Below are positions 17,704 to 27,255 of a stretch of 64,000 bases of DNA, one piece after another; the first letter of the stretch is position 1, and each line of letters begins with the position of its first letter. The notes below the pieces were generated by a model. The model made no database searches, was not told the origin of the DNA, and saw nothing but the letters and a program-made list of their open reading frames with translations. Position numbers and translations under genes: made by a program. The DNA comes from Paracoccus jeotgali (GTDB taxonomy: Bacteria; Pseudomonadota; Alphaproteobacteria; Rhodobacterales; Rhodobacteraceae): assembly GCF_002865605.1 (NCBI RefSeq), contig NZ_CP025583.1, positions 2,878,501 through 2,942,500 of the forward strand, written 5' to 3'.

Positions 17704-18891
17704 TCAGGCTGACGCGCCCTCGCCTCCGGCTTCGGCGGCGATCTGGGCGCGGGATTTGCGGCCGCGCTCGGTGGCGGATTTCAACTGGCCGCAGGCGGCC
17801 ATGATGTCCTCGCCGCGCGGGGTGCGGATGGGGCTGGCGTAACCGGCCTTGTAGATGATGTCGGCGAAGGCCTCGATCCGCTCCCAACTGCTGCGCTTGT
17901 AGGGCGCGCCGGGCCATTCGTTGAAGGGGATCAGGTTGATCTTGGCCGGAATTCCACGGATCAGGCGGATCAGGCGGCGGGCGTCCTCGTCACTGTCGTT
18001 GACGCCGTCCAGCATCACATATTCGAAGGTGATGCGTTCGCTGTTCGACAGCCGGGGATAGTCGCGCAGCGCGTCCAGCAGCGCCTGGATGTTCCAGCGC
18101 TTGTTGATCGGCACCAGAATGTCGCGGACCTCGTCGGTGGTGGCGTGAAAGCTGACGGCGAGCTGGCAGCCGATCTCTTCGGCGGTGCGGGCAATCTCTG
18201 GCACCACGCCCGAGGTCGACAGCGTGATCCGGCGCCGCGACAGGGACAGCCCTTCATTGTCCATGACCACGCGCATGGCGTCGCGGACGGATTCGAAATT
18301 ATACAGCGGCTCGCCCATGCCCATCAGCACGACATTGCTGACCAGCCGGGTTTCGTCCTTGGGCTGGCCGGGTTCCGGCCACTCGCCCAGATCGTCGCGG
18401 GCCAGCATGACCTGCCCGACGATCTCGGCCGGGGTCAGGTTGCGGACCAGCTTTTGCGTGCCGGTGTGGCAGAACGAGCAGGTCAGCGTGCAGCCGACCT
18501 GGCTGCTGACGCAGAGCGTGCCGCGGTTTTCCTCGGGGATATAGACCGCCTCGACCTCGTGGCCGCCGGCGATCCGCAGCAGGTATTTCCGCGTCCCGTC
18601 GGCCGAGACCTGACGGGTGACGACCTCGGGCAGGGCGATCTCGAACCGCTCGGCCAGCAGGGCGCGGTAATCCTTGGCGAGGTTGGTCATCAGCGCAAAG
18701 TCGCGCACGCCCCAATGATAGACCCATTGCCAGATCTGGCCCACGCGCATCCGGGCCTGACGCTCGGGCGTTCCAGCCTGAATCAGGGCCTGCTGCAACT
18801 GGTCGCGGGTCAGGCCGACGATGTTCAGCCGACCCGAGTCGGGCAGCTTGCGTGGAATGGTCAGCACGTCTTGCGTGATCGGGGCGGTCAT
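17704..18891 (-). CDS. rlmN: Dual-specificity 23S rRNA/tRNA methyltransferase RlmN
   Basis: RlmN is a radical-SAM enzyme that methylates C2 of A2503 in 23S rRNA and A37 in some tRNAs. The 395-residue protein has the CxxxCxxC iron-sulfur motif as C134, C138 and C141 in [16 protein letters not shown]. It has the SAM region [13 protein letters not shown], and the second catalytic cysteine is near the end in [13 protein letters not shown]-terminal tail of about 20 residues is Arg/Ala-rich. The start at 18891 is an ATG. It has its own transcript; a terminator lies between it and the upstream gene. Confidence 0.95.
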   Translation of the reverse strand: MTAPITQDVLTIPRKLPDSGRLNIVGLTRDQLQQALIQAGTPERQARMRVGQIWQWVYHWGVRDFALMTNLAKDYRALLAERFEIALPEVVTRQVSADGTRKYLLRIAGGHEVEAVYIPEENRGTLCVSSQVGCTLTCSFCHTGTQKLVRNLTPAEIVGQVMLARDDLGEWPEPGQPKDETRLVSNVVLMGMGEPLYNFESVRDAMRVVMDNEGLSLSRRRITLSTSGVVPEIARTAEEIGCQLAVSFHATTDEVRDILVPINKRWNIQALLDALRDYPRLSNSERITFEYVMLDGVNDSDEDARRLIRLIRGIPAKINLIPFNEWPGAPYKRSSWERIEAFADIIYKAGYASPIRTPRGEDIMAACGQLKSATERGRKSRAQIAAEAGGEGASA

Positions 18892-18927
18892 GGCGGCAAA
18901 ATCCCTGGGAAGGGGCCAGACATAAGC

Positions 18928-18958
18928 AGAAAAGGCCCGCCAATCAAGCCGGGCCTTT
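18928..18958 (-). terminator. Terminator of the ialB-like gene
   Basis: On the minus strand a 9-bp stem (AAAGGCCCG/CGGGCCTTT) with a 10-nt loop is followed by TTTTCT. This fits a rho-independent terminator between the ialB-like gene and rlmN. Confidence 0.75.
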
Positions 18959-18988
18959 CGTTTCAGCGTTATTGCGCGTCGAAGCGGC

Positions 18989-19522
18989 TTACTGGCAGCG
19001 GGCCTTGGCGGCGTTGGTGGCCGCGGTGATGCCCGACAGGCTGAAGGTGTCGACGGTCTGGGTGCCGCGCGACGACACCGCCGTCAGCGTGACGCTGGAC
19101 CCGGCGCGAAGCGCGGCGATCAGCTTGGCATCCTCGGCCGAAGAGCCGGTCCAGGCGTTCTCGCCCTCGGTGAACAGGTCGAATTTCTGGCCGCCGACAT
19201 CGACCTTGACCGTCGAGCCGGGCTTGAAGGGATAGCCGCCGGTAAAGCTGACCTCGCCCGCCGCGCCGGGACGATAGGCGACATACAGCCGGATATCGCC
19301 GCGCTGCACCTCGACCACTTGGCCGTCCTTGGTGTTGCGGGTCGATTTCGGCGGCGAGACCGCCCAGCATTCCTTGGGATTGCTGCCGGCAAACACCGTC
19401 CAATCGCCCTCGGTCGCGACGACATTGGTCGATTCCTGCGCCATGACGGGCGCGACCGACGTGGCCAGCGCGGTTGCGACGGCGATGATTGCGGCAGCGC
19501 CGCGCAGCGATGTGATGGTCAT
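18989..19522 (-). CDS. Invasion-associated locus B (IalB) family periplasmic protein
   Basis: A 177-residue secreted protein with a signal peptide ([20 protein letters not shown]). The region [21 protein letters not shown] and the later [19 protein letters not shown] identify the IalB family. In Bartonella IalB is linked to host-cell invasion, but free-living alphaproteobacteria carry many copies whose role is unknown. A C-terminal cysteine (ARCQ) may pair with that in KECW. It is divergent from the asparaginase gene across 145 bp. Confidence 0.85.
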   Translation of the reverse strand: MTITSLRGAAAIIAVATALATSVAPVMAQESTNVVATEGDWTVFAGSNPKECWAVSPPKSTRNTKDGQVVEVQRGDIRLYVAYRPGAAGEVSFTGGYPFKPGSTVKVDVGGQKFDLFTEGENAWTGSSAEDAKLIAALRAGSSVTLTAVSSRGTQTVDTFSLSGITAATNAAKARCQ

Positions 19523-19667
19523 GTTCTGCCTCCTGCCCGATGGCGTTCTTGACGATGCCTGTGGTCAATGTTCCGTTTCGCCGCCAAGATAGCGCCAAAT
19601 CGCCGGGCGAAAAAACCCCAATCGGCAGGAAATCGCGCAATTGTCAGTTAAAAGAAGGGAAAGGCCG

Positions 19668-20654
19668 ATGGCGGCAGCGGAAATGATCGAATTGTGGCGG
19701 GGCGATCTGCGCGAGGGCGTGCATCGCGGCCATGCGGTGATCCATGACGGGCGCGACATCGTCGGCGCCTGGGGCGATCCGCAGGCGATCATCTTTCCGC
19801 GCTCGTCCTGCAAGATGGTGCAGGCGCTGCCGCTGCTGGAATCGGGCGCGGCGGCGGCGGCGGGCTTGGGTCCGCAGGAACTGGCGCTGAGCTGCGCCTC
19901 GCATAACGGCGCGGCGCTGCATGTGGGCAAGGTGGGCGCGTGGCTGGACGGGCTGGGGCTGGCCGACAGCGATCTGCGCTGCGGCTGCCACATGCCCTGG
20001 GACCGGGACGAGGCGCGGCGGCTGACCTGTTCGGACCACAAGCCGAACCAGCTGCACAACAACTGCTCGGGCAAACATGCCGGGTTTCTGACCTGGACCC
20101 GCCACGCCAAGGCCGGGCCGGACTATGTCGAACCCGACCACCCGTTGCAGCAGGCGATCCGGCAGGCCACCGCCGAGGTCTCGGCCGAGGAACCGGCGGG
20201 CATGGGCATCGACGGCTGCTCGGCCCCGAACTTCGCCGGCTCGATCACCGGGCTGGCGCGGTCGATGGCGGCCTTCGCCCAGCCCGCCGCCGATGCGCGC
20301 GGCCGCGCGATGGAGAGCCTTGTGCAGGCGATGTGCGCCTATCCCGAGCTGGTCGCGGGCGAGGGGCGCGCCTGCACCGAGCTGATGCGGGCGATGGGCG
20401 GCCACGTCGCCGTCAAGACCGGGGCCGAGGCGGTCTATATCGCGATCATCCCCGAAAAGCGTCTGGGCGTCGCGGTCAAGATCGTCGACGGCGCCACGCG
20501 AGCGTCCGAGGCCGCGATCACCGCGCTGCTGGTGCATCTGGGCGTGCTGGACGCCGCCCATCCCGTCGTCGGGCGGCTGCTGACCGACCCGATGCGGAAC
20601 TGGCGCGGCATGGCCGTGGGCGGTCTGCGCCTGTCGCCGGGCTTCCCGGTCTGA
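19668..20654 (+). CDS. Thermolabile (Rhizobium-type, class 3) L-asparaginase
   Basis: A 328-residue protein of the Rhizobium etli-type asparaginase family, which hydrolyses asparagine to aspartate and ammonia and is unrelated to E. coli AnsA/AnsB. The SxxK pair is in FPRSSCKMVQALPLLESGAA. The Cys/Lys site NNCSGKHAGFL and the second cysteine region GIDGCSAPNFAGS correspond to the zinc-binding site in that family. ATG 19668 follows AAGGGAAAGG at good spacing; an upstream TTG at 19641 is less likely. It is monocistronic with a strong terminator. Confidence 0.9.
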   Translation: MAAAEMIELWRGDLREGVHRGHAVIHDGRDIVGAWGDPQAIIFPRSSCKMVQALPLLESGAAAAAGLGPQELALSCASHNGAALHVGKVGAWLDGLGLADSDLRCGCHMPWDRDEARRLTCSDHKPNQLHNNCSGKHAGFLTWTRHAKAGPDYVEPDHPLQQAIRQATAEVSAEEPAGMGIDGCSAPNFAGSITGLARSMAAFAQPAADARGRAMESLVQAMCAYPELVAGEGRACTELMRAMGGHVAVKTGAEAVYIAIIPEKRLGVAVKIVDGATRASEAAITALLVHLGVLDAAHPVVGRLLTDPMRNWRGMAVGGLRLSPGFPV

Positions 20655-20675
20655 CAGGCGGGGGGCCAGACATGG

Positions 20676-20703
20676 AAAAACCCGCCGGTGAGGGCGGGTT
20701 TTT
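20676..20703. terminator. Bidirectional terminator between the asparaginase gene and rpmJ
   Basis: AAAAACCCGCC (20676-20686) pairs with GGCGGGTTTTT (20693-20703) around a 6-nt loop. The A and T tracts suit termination on both strands. Confidence 0.85.
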
Positions 20704-20735
20704 CTGTCTGCGGCCCAAGCTGGCCCGGTGTCGTC

Positions 20736-20861
20736 TTAGCCCTGACGGGCCTTGAAGCGACGATTCGTCTTGTTGATGACGTAAATCCGGCCCTTGCGGC
20801 GCACCACCTGACAATCGCGGTGGCGGCTCTTGAGCGAGCGGAGCGAGTTGCGAACCTTCAT
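20736..20861 (-). CDS. rpmJ: 50S ribosomal protein L36
   Basis: A 41-residue, strongly basic ribosomal protein of the large subunit. It begins [20 protein letters not shown] and ends [11 protein letters not shown]. It lacks the four zinc ligands (CxxC and partners) of E. coli RpmJ and keeps a single cysteine, as usual for the zinc-independent alphaproteobacterial form. The gene is too short for most gene finders. GAGGAGAGACCG precedes the ATG on the minus strand. Upstream is tRNA-Val with its own terminator. Confidence 0.95.
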   Translation of the reverse strand: MKVRNSLRSLKSRHRDCQVVRRKGRIYVINKTNRRFKARQG

Positions 20862-20910
20862 CGGTCTCTCCTCATCGCGGCGCTCAGCCAAGCGCCTTGA
20901 AACTGAAATA

Positions 20911-20931
20911 CCCCCGGCCCATGTCCGGGGG
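20911..20931 (-). terminator. Terminator downstream of tRNA-Val
   Basis: CCCCCGG (20911-20917) pairs with CCGGGGG (20925-20931). Read on the minus strand, the stem is followed by TATTTCAGTTTC. It lies 10 bp beyond the tRNA 3' end. Confidence 0.65.
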
Positions 20932-20941
20932 CGGTGAAAAA

Positions 20942-21016
20942 TGGTGGGCGGTACTGGGATCGAACCAGTGGCCACTACGATGTCAACGTAGTGCTCTACC
21001 GCTGAGCTAACCGCCC
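20942..21016 (-). tRNA. tRNA-Val (anticodon GAC)
   Basis: The minus strand folds as a full cloverleaf: acceptor GGGCGGT with ACCGCCC, D arm GCTC/GAGC, anticodon stem CTACG/CGTAG with loop TTGACAT, and T arm ACTGG-TTCGATC-CCAGT. The anticodon is GAC, reading GUC and GUU valine codons. The CCA tail is encoded (20942-20944). Confidence 0.97.
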
Positions 21017-21179
21017 GATAGCCGCGCCGATCCGCACCCGAAGGGGCCGCAATCGCCTTGGTTCGGGGGTCTATATAGGCAGTCCGCAGCGGTTTCAAGA
21101 CGGTTGGCGACAGAAAAGCGCGCCGATATAAACGAAGTCCGGCCGCCTGTGGCAGCCGCGCCGCGACAAGGGGTATCCG

Positions 21180-22058
21180 ATGCCATCCCGAGCCACGACC
21201 GAGGAAGATCTTGCCCCGGAATTGCTGCGCCCGGCGCGGTGGGAAAGCGGCGTCATCGTCTGCTCGCCCCATTCCGGGCGCGATTATCCCCAGTGGTTTC
21301 TGGACGAAAGCCACCTGACCATGGTCGAGCTGCGCTCGTCCGAGGATGCCTTCATGGACCGGATGATCCGGCCCGCGCTGGCGGCAGGGGCGGTCACGCT
21401 GACCGCACGCGTCCCGCGCAGCATCGTCGATCTGAACCGGGCGGCGCAGGAATTCGACCCGCTGACGCTGACCTGCCGCAGCGGCAAGCCGGCCTCGCCC
21501 CGCGCGCTGGCCGGCCTGGGGGTGATTCCGCGCGTGGTCGCGGGCGGGCGCCCGATTCGCGCCCGGCCCATCGCGCTGGCCGAGGCCAAGCGCCGAGTCG
21601 AGACCTATTGGCGGCCCTATCACGCGACCCTGCGCGGCCTGATCGACGAGGCGCGGGCGCGATTCGGCGGGGTCATCGTGCTGGACATGCATTCGATGCC
21701 GCATGACGCGATCTCGCATCTGGTCGGGCCGCTGCCGCAGGTGGTGCTGGGCGACCGGCACGGGCAGGGCTGCGGGCCGGTGCTGCGCGACCGGCTGGCC
21801 GGGCTGATCCGGGATGCCGGCTTTCGCTTTCGGCTGAACGCGCCTTTTTCCGGGGCCTATATGGTGTCGAATTACGGCCGCCCGGCGCAGAACGTGCATG
21901 TGATGCAGATCGAGATCGACCGCGCCATGTATCTGGACGCGCAGCGGATGCAGCCCTCGGCGGGTTACGAGGCCTGCGCGGCGCGGGTGGGGCGGTTTCT
22001 GGAACGCGCGGCGCGGCTGCACCCCTCCGAAGGCGCGACCTCGCTGGCGGCGGAGTAG
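21180..22058 (+). CDS. N-formylglutamate amidohydrolase family protein
   Basis: A 292-residue zinc hydrolase-like protein of the N-formylglutamate amidohydrolase (HutG) family, which releases glutamate and formate at the end of one histidine-degradation route. Conserved blocks are [34 protein letters not shown] and [11 protein letters not shown], where the histidines are likely metal ligands. There is no hut gene nearby, so the substrate may be another N-formyl amino acid. The ATG at 21180 follows AAGGGGTATCCG. Confidence 0.85.
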   Translation: MPSRATTEEDLAPELLRPARWESGVIVCSPHSGRDYPQWFLDESHLTMVELRSSEDAFMDRMIRPALAAGAVTLTARVPRSIVDLNRAAQEFDPLTLTCRSGKPASPRALAGLGVIPRVVAGGRPIRARPIALAEAKRRVETYWRPYHATLRGLIDEARARFGGVIVLDMHSMPHDAISHLVGPLPQVVLGDRHGQGCGPVLRDRLAGLIRDAGFRFRLNAPFSGAYMVSNYGRPAQNVHVMQIEIDRAMYLDAQRMQPSAGYEACAARVGRFLERAARLHPSEGATSLAAE

Positions 22059-22210
22059 CGGGGCGGGTTAGCCTGACAGGGCGGGACGTAGCTGCCCGCT
22101 TTCTGTTCCGGGCGCGGACTGGGGTTGCGGCGTGGCCGCGAGGGTCTGCGTGACGATGACCCTCCAGCACCTTTCGCGCCACAATTTTCACCGAGACCGC
22201 GCAACAGAAA

Positions 22211-22236
22211 GGGGCGGGGCGCACGCGCCCCGCCCC
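22211..22236 (-). terminator. Terminator of the amine-oxidase operon
   Basis: GGGGCGGGGCGC (22211-22222) pairs with GCGCCCCGCCCC (22225-22236). On the minus strand it is followed by TTTCTGTT, 19 bp after the amine oxidase stop. Confidence 0.75.
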
Positions 22237-22255
22237 CCGGTTCAGTCTGCGCCCC

Positions 22256-24655
22256 TTACTGCGCGGGCGTCGGCGCTGGCGCGGTGTCGAGGGTCTGCGC
22301 GTCCTGACCCTGCAGCACCTCTTGCGCCTCGCTCAGCGCCTCGCGCGCGGCTTCGGCGGCGGCGTCGGCGGCCTCGGTGGCTTCCTCGGCCGTCACCTCG
22401 GCGGCGGTTTCGGCGCCGCCGAGCGCGGCGTCGAGCGCCTGGTCCAGCGTGTCGCTCGCCGGTTCTGCGTTAGCGTCGGCGTCGGCCTCACCCTCAGCCT
22501 CAGCCTCAGCCTCGGTCGCGGTGTCGGCAGCCCCATCCGCCGCAGGTGCCGTCGCATCGGCGGCGGCGTTTTCGGCCGCAGCCTCGTCACCGGCCTTGTC
22601 GGTGATGTCGGTCTCGGTCGCTTCGGTGGCGGCTTCCTCGGCGCTGTCGGGAAGGGCGGCCTCGTCGCTGGCCGGCAGGCGGATGGTTGCCGCCGGGTTC
22701 ATGGCGAAGAAGTTCATCGGCATGATGTGGATGGTCTTCCAGTCGGTCGACATGACCGGCCAGTCCTCGGTCCGCGGGATGTGGTGGAAGCCCGCCGTGA
22801 ACCACGACACGATGTCGGCGTTCTCCAGCGACTGGTCGTCCTCGACCCACTGCGCCAGCGTGTCGGTGCCGTCCGACTGCATCGCGAAGGTGCCGCCGGC
22901 ATAGCGCTGATCGGGGTCATAGACCGTGTTCCACAGGCTGTATTCCAGATAGCGGTTGCGCTTGAAGGGCGGGTCGTTGTCGAAATCATAGGGCCCGTAG
23001 GCGACATTGCCGTGATGGATCATATAGGCCGGGTTGTGGCCAAGCGGCCCCTTGCGGTCGTGATTCATCACATGGAAATAGCGCGGCTTGAAGGCGCTGA
23101 AGGTATAGCGCGCGTTCAGTTCCGAATCGGCCATCACCTCTTTCACCTGCCACATCGACTTGCGCGGCACGTCGGGCAGGTTTTCCGCCGGCACGATGTC
23201 CAGCGTCGAGGCCATGTTCGCCGGCTGATCGACGTCGAAATCGAGGCGGAAGTTGAAGTAGTGGTCGTGATTCGGCGCGATCAGATGCGGCGCGATCAGG
23301 CTGCCGTATTTCGTATCTTCTTCGGCGGTCGGATCGTCCATATGGGTCGTGGCCGACCCCTTGACCGCGTCCAGCCCGGTGGCGCCGATCTGGATCTCGA
23401 TCTGGCCGTTCTGCTTGAAGCGGTAGTCGATCAGATAGTCATAATTCCCGACCTCGGAGGCGGTGCGGACGACCAGTTCGGTTTCCGGCCGGCCCTCGGC
23501 GGGGGTGAACTGGTTCTCGCCCTGGGCGAAGACCTCGAAATGGCGCCATGCCGGGTCGCCGATATTGCGTTCGAAGATACAGACGGCGTCCGGGATCTCC
23601 AACGGGTTGCCGGCATCGTCATTGACCACGGCCGGCAGGAAGGTCGCGAATGAGGGGCAGTCCACATCGCGCCGCAGCGGCGTCAGGAACAGACCGAAGC
23701 CGTATTCGCCGCTGTCCATATAGGTGCGCCAATACCAGCCCTCGGACGGGTCCATGTAAGGCACGAAGACCTCGGACAGATGCGCCTGATAGAGCACGCT
23801 GCGCCATTCCTCGCCGTCCTTCACGTCCACCTCGGACAGGACCAGGCCGGGGCGCTTGTCGGTGCGCCAGCGGAAGCGCCAGATGTCCCAGTTGACGAGG
23901 CCGTCCTCCATGGTGAAGTTCGGGCCGCCTTCCTGCACCAGATGGGGCGGGTTGCCCCGGTCGCGGAGCGGCGCGCGTTCGGCGATCTCGGCCTCGGTAT
24001 AGCCCCAGTTGTCGGTGGGCGCGGGCAGTTCGCCGATGTCGATGACGTCGACGACCTTGGATTGCTGCAGATCGACCATCGCATACAGCCCCTCGAGAGG
24101 CTTTGCATACCAGTTCGAGCTTTCGGACGGCGCCTTGTAGCAGGGCACCTTCATCATCCGCGTGCCTTCATATTCCGGGGTCAGGAAGTTGCCGGCAGTC
24201 AGCGGCAGGCAGAACGCCTCGTCGGCCTTGACGCCGCGCTTTTCCAGCCCCTCGACCATGCGCGGATCGGACAGCGCGACCTGCATCGCCTTCATGAACT
24301 CGCCGAACAGGATCATCGGCTGGCCTTCTGTCGGCGCGCTTTCCTCGACGCTGCCGGCGGTCAGGTTGACGATGGCGCGCTTGAACCCGTCGGGCGTGGC
24401 GTAATCGACGATGACGCGGCGGTCGAGGCTGTCGCCCGGCTGCCAGGCCAGGACCTGATCCTTGGGCGGTTCCTTCAGCTCGATCAGCGGGTAAAGCGTG
24501 TCGCCATCGGCCTCGCCCGCCTCGCGCAGGATCTCGGTGGTGCGGCGGATCTCGTCGCCGGACAAGCCGTCCAGCGGATGGGCAAAGGCCGCGCTGCCGG
24601 CCAGCGCGGCGGCAACGGTCAGCCCTGCGGCAAGTGTGGTTTTCAGAAGTCTCAT
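22256..24655 (-). CDS. Copper amine oxidase with an acidic Ala-rich C-terminal tail
   Basis: A 799-residue periplasmic quinoprotein (TynA type) that oxidises primary amines to aldehydes with O2, giving ammonia and H2O2. A signal peptide ends near AAFAHPL. The tyrosine converted to topaquinone is Y405 in GNYDY. Copper ligands are H463 and H465 (PNHDHYF) and H625 (FHHIPRTED). The catalytic aspartate is in YMDSGEYGFG. From about residue 664 on, some 136 residues are Ala/Glu/Asp/Thr-rich, which is not part of the normal fold. ATG 24655 follows GGAGGAAACC. It lies 20 bp after the aldehyde dehydrogenase, and likely substrates are arylethylamines such as tryptamine. Confidence 0.93.
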   Translation of the reverse strand: MRLLKTTLAAGLTVAAALAGSAAFAHPLDGLSGDEIRRTTEILREAGEADGDTLYPLIELKEPPKDQVLAWQPGDSLDRRVIVDYATPDGFKRAIVNLTAGSVEESAPTEGQPMILFGEFMKAMQVALSDPRMVEGLEKRGVKADEAFCLPLTAGNFLTPEYEGTRMMKVPCYKAPSESSNWYAKPLEGLYAMVDLQQSKVVDVIDIGELPAPTDNWGYTEAEIAERAPLRDRGNPPHLVQEGGPNFTMEDGLVNWDIWRFRWRTDKRPGLVLSEVDVKDGEEWRSVLYQAHLSEVFVPYMDPSEGWYWRTYMDSGEYGFGLFLTPLRRDVDCPSFATFLPAVVNDDAGNPLEIPDAVCIFERNIGDPAWRHFEVFAQGENQFTPAEGRPETELVVRTASEVGNYDYLIDYRFKQNGQIEIQIGATGLDAVKGSATTHMDDPTAEEDTKYGSLIAPHLIAPNHDHYFNFRLDFDVDQPANMASTLDIVPAENLPDVPRKSMWQVKEVMADSELNARYTFSAFKPRYFHVMNHDRKGPLGHNPAYMIHHGNVAYGPYDFDNDPPFKRNRYLEYSLWNTVYDPDQRYAGGTFAMQSDGTDTLAQWVEDDQSLENADIVSWFTAGFHHIPRTEDWPVMSTDWKTIHIMPMNFFAMNPAATIRLPASDEAALPDSAEEAATEATETDITDKAGDEAAAENAAADATAPAADGAADTATEAEAEAEGEADADANAEPASDTLDQALDAALGGAETAAEVTAEEATEAADAAAEAAREALSEAQEVLQGQDAQTLDTAPAPTPAQ

Positions 24656-24675
24656 GGTTTCCTCCCGTATGGCGA

Positions 24676-26082
24676 TCAGCGGATGATCGTCTTGATGTTG
24701 GTGCATTCGCGCAGACCCTCGACGCCGAACTGGACGCCGATGCCGGATTTGCGGACCCCGCCAAAGGGGGCGTTGGGCTGGATCATGCCGTGCTTGTTGA
24801 TCCAGACGGTGCCGGCGCTGATGCGGTCGGCCAGCTTGCGGGCGCGGTCGGGATCGGCCGACCAGACCGAGGCGCCCAGCCCGCATTTGTCGTCATTGGC
24901 CAGTTCGACGACCGCATCCTCGTCGCGCCAGCGGGTGATGCCGATGGCGGGGCCGAACTGTTCCAGATCATGCAGTTTCATCCCCGGCTCGACCCCGGTC
25001 AGGATGGTGGTGGGGAAGAACAGGTCGTTGCCCGAGGGCACGCCGCCGCAGACCGCCTTGGCGCCCTTGTCCAGCGCGTCCTGCACGAATTCCTTGACGA
25101 TGTTGTACTGGTCGCGGTTCTGGATCGGGCCGATGACGTTGTCCTCGTCCATGCCGTCGCCCATCGGCATGGCGCGGGCGACACCGGCCAGCGCCTCGAC
25201 CACCTCGTCATGCACATCGTCATGCACATACAGCCGCTTGAGCGCCGCGCAGGTCTGGCCGTTATTGATGAAGCAGCCCCAGAACAGCCCCTCGGCGATG
25301 GCCTTGGGGTCGACATCGGGCAGGACGATGCCGGGATCGTTGCCGCCCAGTTCCAGCGTCACCTGCTTGATGGTCTTGGCGGCCGATTCCATCACCTTGG
25401 ACCCGGTCGGGATCGAGCCGGTGAAGCTGATCTTGTCGATATCCTCATGCGCGGTCATCAGCCGGCCGATCTCGCCTTCCGAGGCCAGCGCCTGCACCAC
25501 GCCGGGCGGCAGCGCCTCTTGCATGATCTCGACCAGCCGCAGGGTCGACAGGGGGGTGTTTTCGGACGGCTTGATGATGACGCAGTTGCCGGCAAGAATG
25601 GCGGGCACGATGTGCCAGATGCCGATCAGCACCGGCCAGTTCCACGGCGTGATCGCGCCGACGACGCCGATGGGGACGCGGTGCAGCTCGACCCGGCCCT
25701 CGTCATTGTCCTGCAGCACCTCCGGTTCCAGCGTCAGGCTGGCGGTATAGCTGGTCCAGGCCTGACAGCCGCCGATCTCGAACCTTGCGCCGACGCCGTT
25801 CAGGGGCTTGCCCTGCTCCGCCGTCAGCAATTCGGCGAGTTCGGCCGCATGGTCGCCGATCAGCCCGGCGATCCGGTTGCAGGCCGCCTGCCGGTCGGCC
25901 CAGGGGGTCGCGGCCCAGCCCGGAAAGGCCCGTCGCGCGGCGGCCACGGCCCGATCCAGCGCCGCTTCGTTCGCGCCGATGGCCCGCCCGGCAACGGCGC
26001 CGGTCGAGGGGTTCATCACGTCGAAGCCGTCGCCTTCCTGATCGCGCTGCCCGTCGATGATATTGGCATAAGTCGTGGTCAT
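24676..26082 (-). CDS. NAD(P)-dependent aldehyde dehydrogenase
   Basis: A 468-residue aldehyde dehydrogenase predicted to oxidise the aldehyde made by the adjacent amine oxidase. The general base glutamate is in QVTLELGGNDPG. The nucleophilic cysteine is in NNGQTCAALKRLYVH, and PWNWPVLIGIWHIVPAILAGN is the cofactor region. The order regulator, aldehyde dehydrogenase, amine oxidase is the functional equivalent of E. coli feaR-feaB-tynA. ATG 26082 is preceded by GGGAGGACCGA. An aldehyde such as indole-3-acetaldehyde or phenylacetaldehyde is plausible but not proven. Confidence 0.92.
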   Translation of the reverse strand: MTTTYANIIDGQRDQEGDGFDVMNPSTGAVAGRAIGANEAALDRAVAAARRAFPGWAATPWADRQAACNRIAGLIGDHAAELAELLTAEQGKPLNGVGARFEIGGCQAWTSYTASLTLEPEVLQDNDEGRVELHRVPIGVVGAITPWNWPVLIGIWHIVPAILAGNCVIIKPSENTPLSTLRLVEIMQEALPPGVVQALASEGEIGRLMTAHEDIDKISFTGSIPTGSKVMESAAKTIKQVTLELGGNDPGIVLPDVDPKAIAEGLFWGCFINNGQTCAALKRLYVHDDVHDEVVEALAGVARAMPMGDGMDEDNVIGPIQNRDQYNIVKEFVQDALDKGAKAVCGGVPSGNDLFFPTTILTGVEPGMKLHDLEQFGPAIGITRWRDEDAVVELANDDKCGLGASVWSADPDRARKLADRISAGTVWINKHGMIQPNAPFGGVRKSGIGVQFGVEGLRECTNIKTIIR

Positions 26083-26130
26083 TCGGTCCTCCCTGTGTGA
26101 CGCGCGCTGGCGTCGCCTCGGCTGCACAGG

Positions 26131-27051
26131 CTAGGCGCGGGCTTGGGGCCTGTCTTGGCGAATCGCGACATTCGGGGCGGCGTCGGGCTGGGGCGCGCGG
26201 CGGTATTGCCCCGGCGTGCAGCCATGCGCGGCGCGGAAATCGCGGGTAAAGCGCGAGATGTCGGGAAAGCCCGCCGCCGCCGCGCAGGCGGTCACGGTCA
26301 AGTCGCTGCGCTGACGCAGCAGGTCGCGCACCAGCGCCATGCGCCGCGCCGCAATCGCGCCCGAGGCGGTGTCCCCGGTCGCCGCCAGCGCGCGTTGCAG
26401 GCAGCGCAGGCTGACCCCCAGCGTCTCGGCCAGCACCGCAGGCGTCAGCGCCGGGTCGCTGGCCCGCCGCGCGATCAGCCCCTGCGCCGCATCCGCCAGC
26501 CGCAGCCCGCTGTCGCCCCCGCCCTGGGCGATGGCCAGCAGCTCCGCCAGTTCGTCCACCTGACCGGCCAGCCGCCGCAAGGCCCGCCCGACCGCCCGCC
26601 CCATCACCGAATCGCCCGGCAGATGCAGCCCGCCGGCGGCGGCCTTGCCGAAAGCATCGCTCAGCGGTGCGCGGGGCAGATGCAGCGAGGCCTGGACCGA
26701 GTTCCCCTCGTACCGGAACAGCGAGGCGCGGGTCGAACTGGCCAGAAAGAAATCACCCGGCTGCAGCGTCACCTGATGGTCGCGCTGCGCCATATGCGAC
26801 CGCCCGGACAGTTGCCGGATCAGGAAATAATGCGGCACATGGTCGCGCATGGCATCGGTGGCGTCGCGTTCAATGGCGCGGGCATTGGTCGCCACCCGCA
26901 CCAGATCGAAACCGCCGAAACGCTCGGCCGTGACCAGACCGGCGGGCCGGGCCGCGGCATGAACCTGAAAGGCACCGCAAACGGCGCGCAGATCGCCCTG
27001 AAAACGGCGCGGATCGGCTGTCGGTGGTCGCGGTCGCCAATGTTCGGTCAC
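26131..27051 (-). CDS. AraC-family regulator (FeaR-like)
   Basis: A 306-residue activator-type protein. An N-terminal cupin-like sensor region (QPGDFFLASSTRASLFRYEG) precedes two C-terminal helix-turn-helix units (LAETLGVSLRCLQRALAATG and AAAAGFPDISRFTRDFRAAH). The overall layout resembles FeaR, which activates tynA and feaB in response to aromatic aldehydes. It starts with GTG at 27051 and lies 48 bp ahead of the aldehyde dehydrogenase gene on the same strand. The divergent dctP gene shares its 204-bp upstream region. Confidence 0.88.
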   Translation of the reverse strand: MTEHWRPRPPTADPRRFQGDLRAVCGAFQVHAAARPAGLVTAERFGGFDLVRVATNARAIERDATDAMRDHVPHYFLIRQLSGRSHMAQRDHQVTLQPGDFFLASSTRASLFRYEGNSVQASLHLPRAPLSDAFGKAAAGGLHLPGDSVMGRAVGRALRRLAGQVDELAELLAIAQGGGDSGLRLADAAQGLIARRASDPALTPAVLAETLGVSLRCLQRALAATGDTASGAIAARRMALVRDLLRQRSDLTVTACAAAAGFPDISRFTRDFRAAHGCTPGQYRRAPQPDAAPNVAIRQDRPQARA

Positions 27052-27082
27052 GCGCCACTCCTCCCCCGGCTGTCGCGTAAAC

Positions 27083-27097
27083 TTTCAAGTTCGAAAT
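27083..27097. promoter_or_regulatory. Operator-like element, first copy (TTTCAAGTTCGAAAT)
   Basis: The element is an imperfect palindrome (TTTC...GAAA) in the araC-dctP gap. The exact 15 bases recur inverted at 30292-30306, ahead of the 2-aminobenzoyl-CoA operon. It begins 31 bp upstream of the araC start codon and lies about 160 bp from dctP. The binding protein is unknown. Confidence 0.6.
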
Positions 27098-27255
27098 ATA
27101 ACAGGTCTAACCCGTCTTTGGTCAAGAACTGTCGGACGGAAATGCGCGGGCGAAGAAAATCGAATAGGCATCGCGCCGGTTTCGTCCTAAGACAGGAAAA
27201 GAGCGGGGTCGCGCAGCGATCCTGCCGCAAGATCAGACACTGTGGGGAGGTAAAG

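Noticed and set aside
22489..22512. Tandem GCCTCA hexamers looked like a possible CRISPR or microsatellite array
   Set aside because: They are in frame within the amine oxidase tail and encode Glu-Ala repeats. There are no spacers, so this is coding low complexity.
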